Below are positions 55,683-63,800 of a stretch of DNA of 64,000 nucleotides, piece after piece. Source of the stretch: Gordonibacter sp. An230 (GTDB lineage: Bacteria; Actinomycetota; Coriobacteriia; Coriobacteriales; Eggerthellaceae). The notes under the pieces are model-generated. The model ran no database searches. It saw only the letters and a program-made list of their open reading frames with translations, and was not told where the DNA came from. The position numbers and the translations under genes are program-made. The stretch is taken from contig NZ_NFJP01000017.1 in NCBI RefSeq assembly GCF_002159915.1, forward strand, positions 1 through 64,000, written 5' to 3'. Position 1 is the first letter of the stretch; each line of letters opens with the position of its first letter.

Positions 55683-56282
55683 TCACGAGTTCGCCCCCAA
55701 CCGCTTCAGAGCGTATTGTAGCAGCACGCCCTCGTCGCCGCCTTCGGGCGCGCCCTTGAGCGCCACATCGGCCTCCGCGGAGGTGAAGCCCATCGACAGC
55801 AGCGCCTCGCGCGCGCCCGCAAGACGCTCGGGCGCGGGCACCCCGGCGCGAGAAGCATCGTCGAAAAGGCCCGCAAGGCCCTGGTCGAACGACCCTTTCA
55901 ACTCCAAGATGATGCGCGAGGCCGTTTTCTTCCCCACGCCGGGCACGCGCTGCACAGCCGCCACGTCCTGCGCGGCAACCGCCGCCACGAACGCCGCGGG
56001 CTCGAACGACGAGAGCACGGCAAGCGCCACCTTCGGCCCCACACCGCTCACACCGACAAGGCGCTCGAACAGCGCCTTCTCCTCCAAGGAGAGAAAGCCG
56101 TACAGCGCGAGTGCGTCCTCGCGCACCTGCAAGCGAGTATGGATCTCCACGGGGGACCCCGCCTCCGGCAGCTTCGAAAGGGCCGCCTGCGACATGCCCA
56201 CGGCATACCCCACGCCTCCGACCTCCACGTAAGCCGTTGCGGCGTCCTTGCCCGCAAGGATCCCCTTCAGAAACGCGATCAT
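55683..56282 (-). CDS. ruvA: Holliday junction-binding protein RuvA
   Basis: This 199-residue protein has an OB-fold ([13 protein letters not shown]...), two helix-hairpin-helix motifs ([17 protein letters not shown] and [20 protein letters not shown]) and the C-terminal RuvB-binding domain ([14 protein letters not shown]). Its ATG overlaps the ruvC stop (ATGA at 56279-56282), so translation is coupled. Confidence 0.97.
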   Translation of the reverse strand: MIAFLKGILAGKDAATAYVEVGGVGYAVGMSQAALSKLPEAGSPVEIHTRLQVREDALALYGFLSLEEKALFERLVGVSGVGPKVALAVLSSFEPAAFVAAVAAQDVAAVQRVPGVGKKTASRIILELKGSFDQGLAGLFDDASRAGVPAPERLAGAREALLSMGFTSAEADVALKGAPEGGDEGVLLQYALKRLGANS

Positions 56283-56905
56283 GCCCTCACCTTCTCCTCG
56301 GTCTCTTTGGCCGCATGAGCCCCTGCCGCACGCTTGGCGCGCGTCGCCCCGTGCGCCTCATCCCGCGCCGCAGCCTCGCGCGCCTCGGCCTGGGCGACCA
56401 GATGGTCGAAGCGGCCTTCCGCGCGCGCAAACCCCTCGTGCGTCGCGAAGCAGATGGCCGCGGCCAGCGCGTCTGCCGCATGGTCGGGCCGGGGAGCGTC
56501 GCTCAACGAGAGCGCTTGGCGCACCATGTACTGAACCTGGGCCTTGTCGGCCGTGCCCACGCCCACCACGGCGAGCTTGATCTGGTTGGGCGAGAACTCC
56601 TCCACGTACAGATCGTGCTCGGCGCACGCCACGAGCGCCGCGCCGCGCGCCTGGCCGGTGGCGAACGCAGCTGAGACGTTCTGCCCGAACCACACCGTCT
56701 CGACGCCCGCGCACGAAGGCTCGAACCGCGCGATGACGGCTCCTATCTGCCTCTGCACCTTCATCAGGCGATGAGCGAGCGGCATGTCAGCGGAAGTGGA
56801 GACGCACCCGTAGGCGACGCATGCCAAGCGCGGCCCGCGCTGGGCCACGACGCCCCATCCGGTGTTCGCCAAGCCGGGGTCGATCCCGAGTATGGTACGT
56901 TCGAT
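56279..56905 (-). CDS. ruvC: Holliday junction resolvase RuvC, with an unusual start
   Basis: This resolvase has catalytic acids in GIDPG (first Asp), GVETVWFGQN (Glu) and DHAADAL (two Asp). The first conventional start in frame (TTG at 56872) would remove ILGIDPG and its essential Asp. Going upstream, the frame reads ATC-GAA-CGT-ACC-ATA-CTC-GGG and contains no ATG, GTG or TTG before AAGGGGG, a good ribosome site 12 bases before the ATC at 56905. I place the start there (208 residues). Either a rare ATC/ATA start or a sequence error is implied. A Lys/Ala/Glu-rich C-terminal tail extends beyond the core. Confidence 0.85.
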   Translation of the reverse strand: MERTILGIDPGLANTGWGVVAQRGPRLACVAYGCVSTSADMPLAHRLMKVQRQIGAVIARFEPSCAGVETVWFGQNVSAAFATGQARGAALVACAEHDLYVEEFSPNQIKLAVVGVGTADKAQVQYMVRQALSLSDAPRPDHAADALAAAICFATHEGFARAEGRFDHLVAQAEAREAAARDEAHGATRAKRAAGAHAAKETEEKVRA

Positions 56906-57036
56906 GGTCGTGATCGACCCCCTTGTCTGTCGTCGCGCCCGCCGGACCCTTTCGAGCGGCAGCTTTGTTGCAAACGTTTGTTCGTCATAATCCTATCACA
57001 TCGATTTGGGAAGGACGTCAAAGAAGCAGCGTTTTT

Positions 57037-58827
57037 TCATTTTTCCACAGCCCTGCCGGAGGATGGCCCCTTTTCGCCTGGCACCTGCGATACGACGCCC
57101 TCGCAAACCGCCTTCGCGCTTTCAAGAGCCCCCTTCGCGCGCGGCTGCTCAACCTCGTCCACGAGGTTGAGCAGCTCCTGCTTGCTGTGCACGCCGAGCT
57201 TCGCGTAAAGCGTTTTGGAATGCGTGCGGATGGTGTTGGGGGAAAGGCAGAGCCGCTCCGCCAGATACGACACGTTGCGGCCATGCGCGAACGCCACGAG
57301 CACGTCCGTCTCGCGCGGGCTCAAGGCGAACCGCTCCGCCAGCACGAAGCAGCGACGGCAGATGGGATCGGGCTCGTCGGGGACGGCTTCGGCGGCAAGC
57401 CGAAGCGCGGCAGCCAAGCCCAGCGGCGAGGTCCCTGCCGAGCCCCGAGGTCCCGCATCGGACTCCGCAGGCTCAATCGCCGCCCGACGGCCGCACGACG
57501 GCGCGACCATCCGATCCTTCGCGCTGCCGTCAGCAGAGCCCGACCCCAAGCCCTCCCCTGCGCCCGCGGAAGAATCGCCCGCGCCTTCGGCGACGCTCAT
57601 CCCCGCACGGCGCTGCACGAGCGCGTAAGCCATTGACAGCACGTACAGCACGAGCAGCGCGGCCGTGAGCGAGGCTGTCGCCCCGAAGCCGCCCCCCTCG
57701 GAGAACAGGCTCAAGCCGATCCACGTGGATGCCGCGAACACCGCGTACACCGCTCCCGCGAACAGCCCGTACGTCGTCGTCGAGCGCACGCCCCTCTGTC
57801 GCGCCGCGTCGATGCAGGCGGGCACCATGAGAGCCTGCATGAGGGAGTACGCTGCGAACACCGCGGCCCCCACGGCAACGGCCAGCCGTTCCCCGCCAAC
57901 CGACAAAGCCAGAAGCAAGGTGGCCACCACGGGGAACAGGATGCGGAACAGCGCGGGAATGGTGGGGCCCGACACGCGACGCCCCCGAGGTCCGCGCAGC
58001 ATGGCGAGCAGCGCGACCGCTCCGACGGCCATGCACGCAACGCCGGACGTCCCCACCATGCCGAGCTGCGTGCGAAGCGTCATCGTGCGGGTGACGGCCA
58101 CGGCGAAGGCGATGGCAGCCGCGCAGAACAGCGGGGTGCGCACCGCCCCGAGCGCCTCGCGCGCAAGCCCGCCTGCGGCCCTCGGCGCGCCCGCTGCGGC
58201 TTCCCCGCCGTCGTCGACCGGGGCAGGGGCCGGCGACCTGCCGCACGCCGCGCTCACGACGGCCAGCAAGACGGCCGAGCCGCACGCCGCCGCAGCGTAG
58301 GCGAACTCCAGCGCGGGCAGCGCAAGAGGCTCCGTCGCGAGGGAGAGCGCCGCGCACACGACCACCGACCACAGCACGAGCCTCGGCACGTCGCAAGCGC
58401 CAAGGCGAGAGAGCGCGTGCGCCCACAACGCCGAAAGCCCGCCCATACCCGCCCCCGTCAAAGCGGCGCCGGCGCCCACGAGCGCATGGAGCCCCGACGG
58501 CGCCGCCGCGACGAGACCGTACCCCGCGACGGCCAGCATGGCAAAGCCGAACGGCAACGCCCGAAACGCCGCGCCCGCGGCCTTGCCGCGAGACGCCCGC
58601 AGCGAGGCCGCGGCGCCCATGGAGGAAAGTACGACTGCCATGCCGATGAGCAAGGGCACCGTCCACCACGTCAAGATGGACGGAACGTCCAGCCCCGTGC
58701 GCTCGGAGAGCCGAAGCCCTCCCCATACGGCCAGCTGGCACGCGAACGACAACAGCGCGTACCCGCCGCACGCGCACGCGCGGACGCGCGCAACGCCCCT
58801 TCCTCCTCGTATGGACCCATCCGGCAC
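57037..58827 (-). CDS. Membrane-embedded LuxR-type regulator, next to the exported OYE-type enzyme
   Basis: This 596-residue protein, the largest of the five, has about twelve hydrophobic segments, an acidic linker of about 100 residues and a LuxR helix-turn-helix (LSPRETDVLVAFAHGRNVSYLAERLCLSPNTIRTHSKTLYAKLGVHSKQELLNLV). A 35-residue tail follows. The GTG start at 58827 is chosen for its AGGAGG site 7 bases upstream. The HTH end is encoded by a 15-bp perfect inverted repeat (57144-57175). It diverges from the Tat-exported OYE-type gene at 59154. Confidence 0.87.
   Translation of the reverse strand: MPDGSIRGGRGVARVRACACGGYALLSFACQLAVWGGLRLSERTGLDVPSILTWWTVPLLIGMAVVLSSMGAAASLRASRGKAAGAAFRALPFGFAMLAVAGYGLVAAAPSGLHALVGAGAALTGAGMGGLSALWAHALSRLGACDVPRLVLWSVVVCAALSLATEPLALPALEFAYAAAACGSAVLLAVVSAACGRSPAPAPVDDGGEAAAGAPRAAGGLAREALGAVRTPLFCAAAIAFAVAVTRTMTLRTQLGMVGTSGVACMAVGAVALLAMLRGPRGRRVSGPTIPALFRILFPVVATLLLALSVGGERLAVAVGAAVFAAYSLMQALMVPACIDAARQRGVRSTTTYGLFAGAVYAVFAASTWIGLSLFSEGGGFGATASLTAALLVLYVLSMAYALVQRRAGMSVAEGAGDSSAGAGEGLGSGSADGSAKDRMVAPSCGRRAAIEPAESDAGPRGSAGTSPLGLAAALRLAAEAVPDEPDPICRRCFVLAERFALSPRETDVLVAFAHGRNVSYLAERLCLSPNTIRTHSKTLYAKLGVHSKQELLNLVDEVEQPRAKGALESAKAVCEGVVSQVPGEKGPSSGRAVEK
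57144..57175. repeat. 15-bp inverted repeat inside a LuxR-type gene
   Basis: GCTGCTCAACCTCGT and its perfect complement are separated by only 2 bases. It encodes the residues ELLNLVDEVEQ at the end of the HTH domain. Purpose unknown; it could be a hairpin in the mRNA or a binding site. Confidence 0.8.
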
Positions 58828-58932
58828 TCCGCACCCTCCTTGCGCTGCCGTATATCGCACTCCGTTTCAGTATCGCATATCCACAGCGGGCAAACGGCGG
58901 CTTTTCGCCCCCGAAAGCACTTCGAAGGCGTT

Positions 58933-58950
58933 TTCACCAATCCGGTGTGA
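58933..58950 (+). repeat. Direct repeat copy 1, likely operator
   Basis: TTCACCAATCCGGTGTGA, with the inverted core CACC-N5-GGTG. It is identical to the copy at 59008-59025. Confidence 0.8.
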
Positions 58951-59007
58951 GGCTTTTGGCCCCCGAAGGCGGTCGAAAGCCTCGGATGCGGGCCGAATGG
59001 ACGCACG

Positions 59008-59025
59008 TTCACCAATCCGGTGTGA
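59008..59025 (+). repeat. Direct repeat copy 2, likely operator
   Basis: Second identical copy of TTCACCAATCCGGTGTGA, 128 bases before the OYE-type start. The 75-base spacing is about seven helical turns. Confidence 0.8.
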
Positions 59026-59153
59026 AGCGCACATGCCCTCTTTGCTGCTAGGATGCGACGGCCGACGCGAACAGGGCGCAGGCGAAAAGGGACGCGCGAG
59101 CGATCGGCGCGCGGACGAACAAGCACAGGCAAAGACGAGAGAAGGAGCGGAAC

Positions 59154-61352
59154 ATGACGCTATCGCGACGTCAATTCCTCGCAGGGGTAGGCGCAGCCGG
59201 CATGGCGGCGGCAGGTGCGGGGTTTGCGGGCTGCGCGCCCAAGGAGGCCGTCCGGGCAACCGACGGCGGGAAGGCGGCTCAAGCAGCCGGCGAAGGCGGC
59301 CTCATCGCCACCGCCTCGCTCAACCCGCAGGACTACGACTACCGCCAGAACACCACCGATTTCGCAACGCTGTTCTCGCCGATGAAGATCGGGCCGATCG
59401 AGCTTTCGCACCGCATGGTGAAGTCAGCCGCCGGATCGGCCTGCTACTTGGCCGGGTTCACCAAGGAGCTTTCGGAGTACTACGTGAACTTCGCGAAAGG
59501 CGGCGTGGAGCTCATCTGGGTGGAAGGCGAGATGCTGCCCGCGGGCGACGTGTCCGACGAGGCGATGGCGTTCGGCCGCGACCTCGTCGAGCAGTGCGCG
59601 GCGCACGGAGCGCACCTCGGCTACCAGTGGGCCGTCTCAGCCGACATCCCCGCTATGAGCATTGAGGAGATCGTCCAGCTCGAGGACGCCGGCGCGGCCA
59701 GAGCGGCGGCGCTCAAGGCCATGGGCTTCGAAGCTATGGAGATCAACGCCGCAGGGTTCAACGCGGGCGCGCACTTCCTGTCGCGCTTCCACAACACGCG
59801 CGACGACGAATACGGCGCCGGCAGCCTCGAGAGCCGCGCCCGCTTCGTCGTGGAGAGCATCCGCAAGATCAAGCAGGCCTGCGGCGACGATTTCGCGGTG
59901 CAGGTGCTCATCGACGCCGTCGAGGAGAACGACAACCTCACCAACGACGCCACGCTCATGACGATGGACAAGGATGTCACCGCTCCCCACAACTTGGCGA
60001 ACACCATCGAGGAGGGCATCGAGTTCGCCAAGATGTTCGAGCAGGCCGGCTGCGACTCTTTGCACCTGCGCCTCGGGCCGCTCGGCAACCATCCCTGCCA
60101 GTTCGGAAGCGATCTGTACTTCATCCTGAACGGCATCGAGGGCGCCACCGGCTACGGCACCCAGTGGGATTTCTCGCGCCACTTCCAAGGACAGCTCGTT
60201 GCCAACCACAGCGGAGCGGGCATGATGCTCGATGTCGCCGCGCGCTACAAGGAGGCCGTCTCCATCCCCTGCGGCACCGTCACCTACATGGATCCTGCGC
60301 ACGCTCCCGACTTCTTCGAACAGGCGCTCGCAGACGGCAAGTGCGACTTCTACCTCATGAACCGACCGCTCACCGTCGATGCCGACTACGTGGCCAAGCT
60401 GCGTGAGGGGCGCATCGACGAGATCGCGCCGTGCACGCGCTGCCTGCACTGCCACATCGGCAGCAACGAGATGAACGCCGCCATGGGCTGCTGCCGCGTG
60501 AACGCCCTCACCCAGCGCGTCATGCGCGAGGGCGGCCCGGCCACCTACGAGCTTCCCCCCGTCGACGAGGCGAAGAGGGTCATGGTGATCGGCGGCGGCC
60601 CGGCCGGCATGGAGGCGGCCCGCATCGCCGCGGCGCGCGGGCACGACGTGACGCTCTACGAGAAGAAGGCGTCGCTCGGCGGACTGCTCGACTTCGCAGC
60701 CAACGTGAAGGGGCCGCACGAGAACCTGGGGGATTTGAAGAACTACCTTGCGCGGCAGCTCGAGCTGACCGGCGTGAAGGTCCAGACGAGCACCGAAGCC
60801 GACGAGGCGCTCATCGAGCAGGAGGCGCCCGACGCGGTGATCCTCGCCGTCGGCGGCTTGCGCGGTGCGCTCGACATCGCGGGCGCGGGGAGCGTGCCGG
60901 TGGTGGACTTCGAGCAGTTCTTGACCGCCGACATGGGCGACAACGTGGTGGTGTACGGCTCGAACGCCCAGGCGTTCGACTGCGCGCTGTGGCTGACCGT
61001 CCACGGAAAGCGCGTCGTCATGGTCACGCCGAGCGCCAACGAGGAGCTCGACATGCAGCAGTCGCAGCACGCTCAGCGCTTCATGACCACGGCCCTGTAC
61101 GCGCTCGGCCTCAAGGTGTGGCCCAAAGCATCCATCAAAGAGGCCGGCGACGGGCGGGTCATCGTGGCCACCGAGGTGGGCACCGAGGTTGCCGTGCCGT
61201 GCGACGCCATCGTGAACGCCGCCGACCTGCTGCCGAACACGGCGCTCGTCGACGGGCTGTCCATCGAAACGTACGCGGTGGGCGACTGCGCCGAGCCGTT
61301 CAACATCGCCCGCGCCATCCAGGCGGGCAACGACGCTGGACGCGCCGTCTAG
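59154..61352 (+). CDS. Tat-exported Old Yellow Enzyme-type oxidoreductase
   Basis: This 732-residue protein has an N-terminal twin-arginine signal (LSRRQFLAG, Arg5-Arg6) ending in a lipobox-like FAGC (Cys27), an FMN-binding TIM barrel like Old Yellow Enzyme and 2,4-dienoyl-CoA reductase (about 70-420; FSPMKIGPIELSHRMVKSA), a 4Fe-4S site (CTRCLHC and a later CC, about 427-446) and a C-terminal FAD/NAD(P) domain (VMVIGGGPAGMEAARIAAARG). The family reduces activated C=C bonds and is normally cytosolic; export is unusual. It starts 326 bases from the divergent LuxR-type gene. The substrate is unknown. Confidence 0.9.
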   Translation: MTLSRRQFLAGVGAAGMAAAGAGFAGCAPKEAVRATDGGKAAQAAGEGGLIATASLNPQDYDYRQNTTDFATLFSPMKIGPIELSHRMVKSAAGSACYLAGFTKELSEYYVNFAKGGVELIWVEGEMLPAGDVSDEAMAFGRDLVEQCAAHGAHLGYQWAVSADIPAMSIEEIVQLEDAGAARAAALKAMGFEAMEINAAGFNAGAHFLSRFHNTRDDEYGAGSLESRARFVVESIRKIKQACGDDFAVQVLIDAVEENDNLTNDATLMTMDKDVTAPHNLANTIEEGIEFAKMFEQAGCDSLHLRLGPLGNHPCQFGSDLYFILNGIEGATGYGTQWDFSRHFQGQLVANHSGAGMMLDVAARYKEAVSIPCGTVTYMDPAHAPDFFEQALADGKCDFYLMNRPLTVDADYVAKLREGRIDEIAPCTRCLHCHIGSNEMNAAMGCCRVNALTQRVMREGGPATYELPPVDEAKRVMVIGGGPAGMEAARIAAARGHDVTLYEKKASLGGLLDFAANVKGPHENLGDLKNYLARQLELTGVKVQTSTEADEALIEQEAPDAVILAVGGLRGALDIAGAGSVPVVDFEQFLTADMGDNVVVYGSNAQAFDCALWLTVHGKRVVMVTPSANEELDMQQSQHAQRFMTTALYALGLKVWPKASIKEAGDGRVIVATEVGTEVAVPCDAIVNAADLLPNTALVDGLSIETYAVGDCAEPFNIARAIQAGNDAGRAV

Positions 61353-61795
61353 CCCGCAACGCGCGAGCGAACGCGTCGAACGTCAGCCCCTCGCGCAAAA
61401 TGCGGCGGAAAGGTGCCTCTGGCGCACCTTTCCGCCGAAGGGCAACGACGCTCGACAGCGAAAAGGCACGTCGCGCAGGCATCCATCCAGCGAACTCGTC
61501 GGCCGAGAAGAACGAGCGACCGGTACGGAGCGCAAGCAAGCGAGCCGGTCGCGTCGTGCCCTCAGCCCATCTCGCAGGCTCTCCATCCCCGCGCGCATCC
61601 CGCGCGCCTTTAGCACGCCGAACAGCGCAGGAGCCATCGACCCTTCGAACGCTTTCCGACAGGCCCCGCAATAAAGGATAGGAGATCGGAGCCGAAGCGT
61701 CACGGCCTGCTACAGGGGCGAGGCCACGGCACGTGCGACGATTCTCGAGCAAAGCCCTCCGGCAGAATTGCCCGAAACCCCTTTGGGACGCCTTG
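61353..61795. other. Gene-free spacer, about 440 bp
   Basis: This region lies between the OYE-type gene and the yebC terminator. It holds the hairpin at 61403-61437. A short ATGCGGCGG... segment near 61400 resembles part of the recurring spacer element. No gene was seen. Confidence 0.4.
61403..61437 (+). terminator. Hairpin after the OYE-type gene
   Basis: CGGCGGAAAGGTGC and its perfect complement form a 14-bp stem with a 7-base loop, about 50 bases after the stop. It lacks a T-tract but is the likely transcript end. Confidence 0.6.
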
Positions 61796-61837
61796 CGAAA
61801 AACGGACGGGGGCGCGGCATGACCGCGCCCCCGTCCG
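61796..61837 (-). terminator. Strong terminator of yebC
   Basis: On the minus strand a 15-bp perfect stem (GGACGGGGGCGCGG and complement, plus one pair) with a 5-base loop is followed by TTTTT. Confidence 0.93.
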
Positions 61838-61877
61838 AACCTCGGCTTTCCCTCGGAGAAAACCGCCGAAGGACCGG

Positions 61878-62678
61878 CTACTCGTCAAGCGCCTCGGCGA
61901 TCTCGTCGGTGATGTCCATCGTGTGGTAGACGTTCTGCAGATCCTCGAGCTCCTCGAGCTTGTCCACGAGGCGCATGACCTTCTTCGCATCGCCCACGCT
62001 CACCGTGGCGGGCGTGGTGGCTTCCATCGTGAGTTCGGCGCCCTTCACCTCGATGCCCTGCCCCTCGAGGGCCTTCTTCACAGCCATGAGATCGGTGGGC
62101 GCAGTGTAGACGATCCACTCGTCCTCAGCGTCCTCGTAGTCAAGGCCGCCGGCCTCGGCCACGGCCATCATGAACTCATCCTCGTCGGCGGCGGCGCCGT
62201 TGGGGCGCACGGGATTCTTCTTGTCGCCCGTTTCCACCTCTTTGGCTACCATGACCTGTCCCTTGCGCTCGAACATGAACGCCACGGAGCCGGAGGTGCC
62301 GAGATTGCCGCCGTGGTGGTTGAACGCCGCGCGCACATCGGCGGCGGTGCGGTTGCGATTGTCGGTGAGCGCCTCGCAGTAGATGGCCACGCCGCAAGGC
62401 CCGTAGCCCTCGTAGACCACCGTCTCGTAGTTCGCCGAATCCTTGCCGGAGCCGAACGCCTTGTCGATGGCGGTTTTGATCTTGTCCTTCGGCAGGGAGT
62501 AGCCCTTGGCCTTCTCGATGGCGGCAGCAAGCGACGCGTTGTTGTCGGGGTTGGGGTCGCCGCCCTCCTTCGCGGCCACCGTGATGTTGCGCGACAGCTT
62601 GGAGAACAAGGCCGAGCGCTTCGCGTCCTGCGCCGCCTTGCGGTGTTTCGTTGTAGCCCACTTAGAATGCCCAGACAT
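61878..62678 (-). CDS. yebC: YebC/PmpR family protein
   Basis: This 266-residue protein begins MSGHSKWATTKHRKAAQDAKR and has the three-domain family pattern (NNHHGGNLGTSGSVAFMF-like centre NHHGGNLGTSGSVAF). It has been described as a transcription regulator and, more recently, as an aid for ribosomes at proline-rich stalls. In many bacteria it precedes ruvC; here 5 kb with a regulator/OYE unit separates them. The promoter -10 may be TAAAAT at 62715-62720. AAGGGACG is the ribosome site. Confidence 0.96.
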   Translation of the reverse strand: MSGHSKWATTKHRKAAQDAKRSALFSKLSRNITVAAKEGGDPNPDNNASLAAAIEKAKGYSLPKDKIKTAIDKAFGSGKDSANYETVVYEGYGPCGVAIYCEALTDNRNRTAADVRAAFNHHGGNLGTSGSVAFMFERKGQVMVAKEVETGDKKNPVRPNGAAADEDEFMMAVAEAGGLDYEDAEDEWIVYTAPTDLMAVKKALEGQGIEVKGAELTMEATTPATVSVGDAKKVMRLVDKLEELEDLQNVYHTMDITDEIAEALDE

Positions 62679-62891
62679 AGACGTCCCTTCCGATGTTGCA
62701 CTTGCCGACCAGTTATTTTACCACATGCGGCGAATCGCCAAGTCGCTTTCGCATGGTCTTCAAAAAGGCTATGCGAAGGGAACAAGCAGGAGCCGGCACG
62801 GGCAGCGGCCGAGACGAAAAGAGGTGGCAAAGGGATCATCTACCGAGCAGGGCCGCTTCGCAGGCGAAGCCCGAAACGAGGACCTGTGCGA
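62679..62891. other. Spacer between yebC and the radical SAM gene
   Basis: Holds the yebC promoter and two short inverted repeats (GCTTCGC-AG-GCGAAGC near 62850, and TTCGCAT...ATGCGAA near 62750-62780). No gene. Confidence 0.4.
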
Positions 62892-63800
62892 TCAGATCGA
62901 CCCCGAGCGCCGACCTGCAGATCCCTTCTTCGCGCGCGGAACGACCTCTTCGTGGAAAAAGTAGTTCACGATGACGGGCGGATCTTCGAAGGGCCTGGTG
63001 AACGAATCGTCGTTGCGAAGATACGATAGGCCCTCGCCCAAGGCAAACCGCCGTATCTCCTCATCGAGCAGCATCCAGTACCCGCGATCTCCTTTTCGGT
63101 AGATCGCCTGGTACAAAGAGGTCAAATCGGGCCGCTTCCGCGCTATGTAGCCCAATATCTCCTCTTTGTACGCGCCGCGTAGGTTCAGGTTCTCAAGCCA
63201 TACGAGGTTGCACCTGTCCCTTGCTCGCCGTATGATCGCCGCAACGTCCGTGATGCCGGGGAAGATGGGAGAGATGAAGCAGGTCGTTCGCACCCCGGCA
63301 TCGTGAAACACCTTCATCGCTGCCAAGCGGCGTTCTATGCTCGCCGCACGATCCATGTCTTCTCGAAATTCCTCATCAAGCGTGTTGACAGACCATGAAA
63401 CTCGGGCATCCGGAAAGGTTTTGATCAGATCGAGATCGCGCAGAACCAAATCGGACTTCGTCGCGATGCTGATCCTGCAACCGCTCCCTTGCAACTGCTC
63501 CAGCAGGGCCCTCGTTCTTTCTCGCTCTTCTTCCACCGGTTGGTACGGATCGGTGACGGATCCGATGAAAACCTCTTTTCCCTCGTATTTCCGAGAATCC
63601 TTAATCTCTGGCCAATGCTTAACGTCCACGAATTCCCCCCATGGTTCTAGATGCCCTGAAAATCTCTTCATGAACGACGCGTAGCAGTACGCACACCCAT
63701 GGGAGCAACCGATGTAGGGATTCGCAGAATAATCGCTTACGGGAAGGTTCGACTTCGACAAAACACCTTTCGATTCCACATCCTTTACGACCACCTCCAC
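62892..63800 (-). CDS. SPL-type radical SAM protein
   Basis: This 302-residue protein of the spore photoproduct lyase-like radical SAM family (COG1533) has a 4Fe-4S site CSHGCAYC in the stretch NPYIGCSHGCAYCYASFMKRFSGH, and FIGSVTDPYQPVE typical of the group. The GTG start at 63800 is preferred: GGAGAAAGGCGG lies just upstream and the family usually starts shortly before ...SKSNLP.SDY.... An ATG at 63887 or one nearer the window edge is possible. The substrate is unknown in this clade; it need not repair DNA. Confidence 0.87.
   Translation of the reverse strand: MEVVVKDVESKGVLSKSNLPVSDYSANPYIGCSHGCAYCYASFMKRFSGHLEPWGEFVDVKHWPEIKDSRKYEGKEVFIGSVTDPYQPVEEERERTRALLEQLQGSGCRISIATKSDLVLRDLDLIKTFPDARVSWSVNTLDEEFREDMDRAASIERRLAAMKVFHDAGVRTTCFISPIFPGITDVAAIIRRARDRCNLVWLENLNLRGAYKEEILGYIARKRPDLTSLYQAIYRKGDRGYWMLLDEEIRRFALGEGLSYLRNDDSFTRPFEDPPVIVNYFFHEEVVPRAKKGSAGRRSGSI

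Larger units (their letters stand above)
58828..59153. promoter_or_regulatory. Divergent control region with duplicated operator
   Basis: This 326-bp region holds two 18-bp direct repeats (TTCACCAATCCGGTGTGA), each preceded by a GCCCCCGAA(A/G)GC block, so the whole unit is duplicated 75 bases apart. It serves the LuxR-type gene and the OYE-type gene. Confidence 0.7.

Noticed and set aside
58933-59025. Repeat pair considered as the start of a CRISPR array
   Set aside because: Only two copies, 18 bases each, located between divergent genes with no cas genes; an operator pair fits better.
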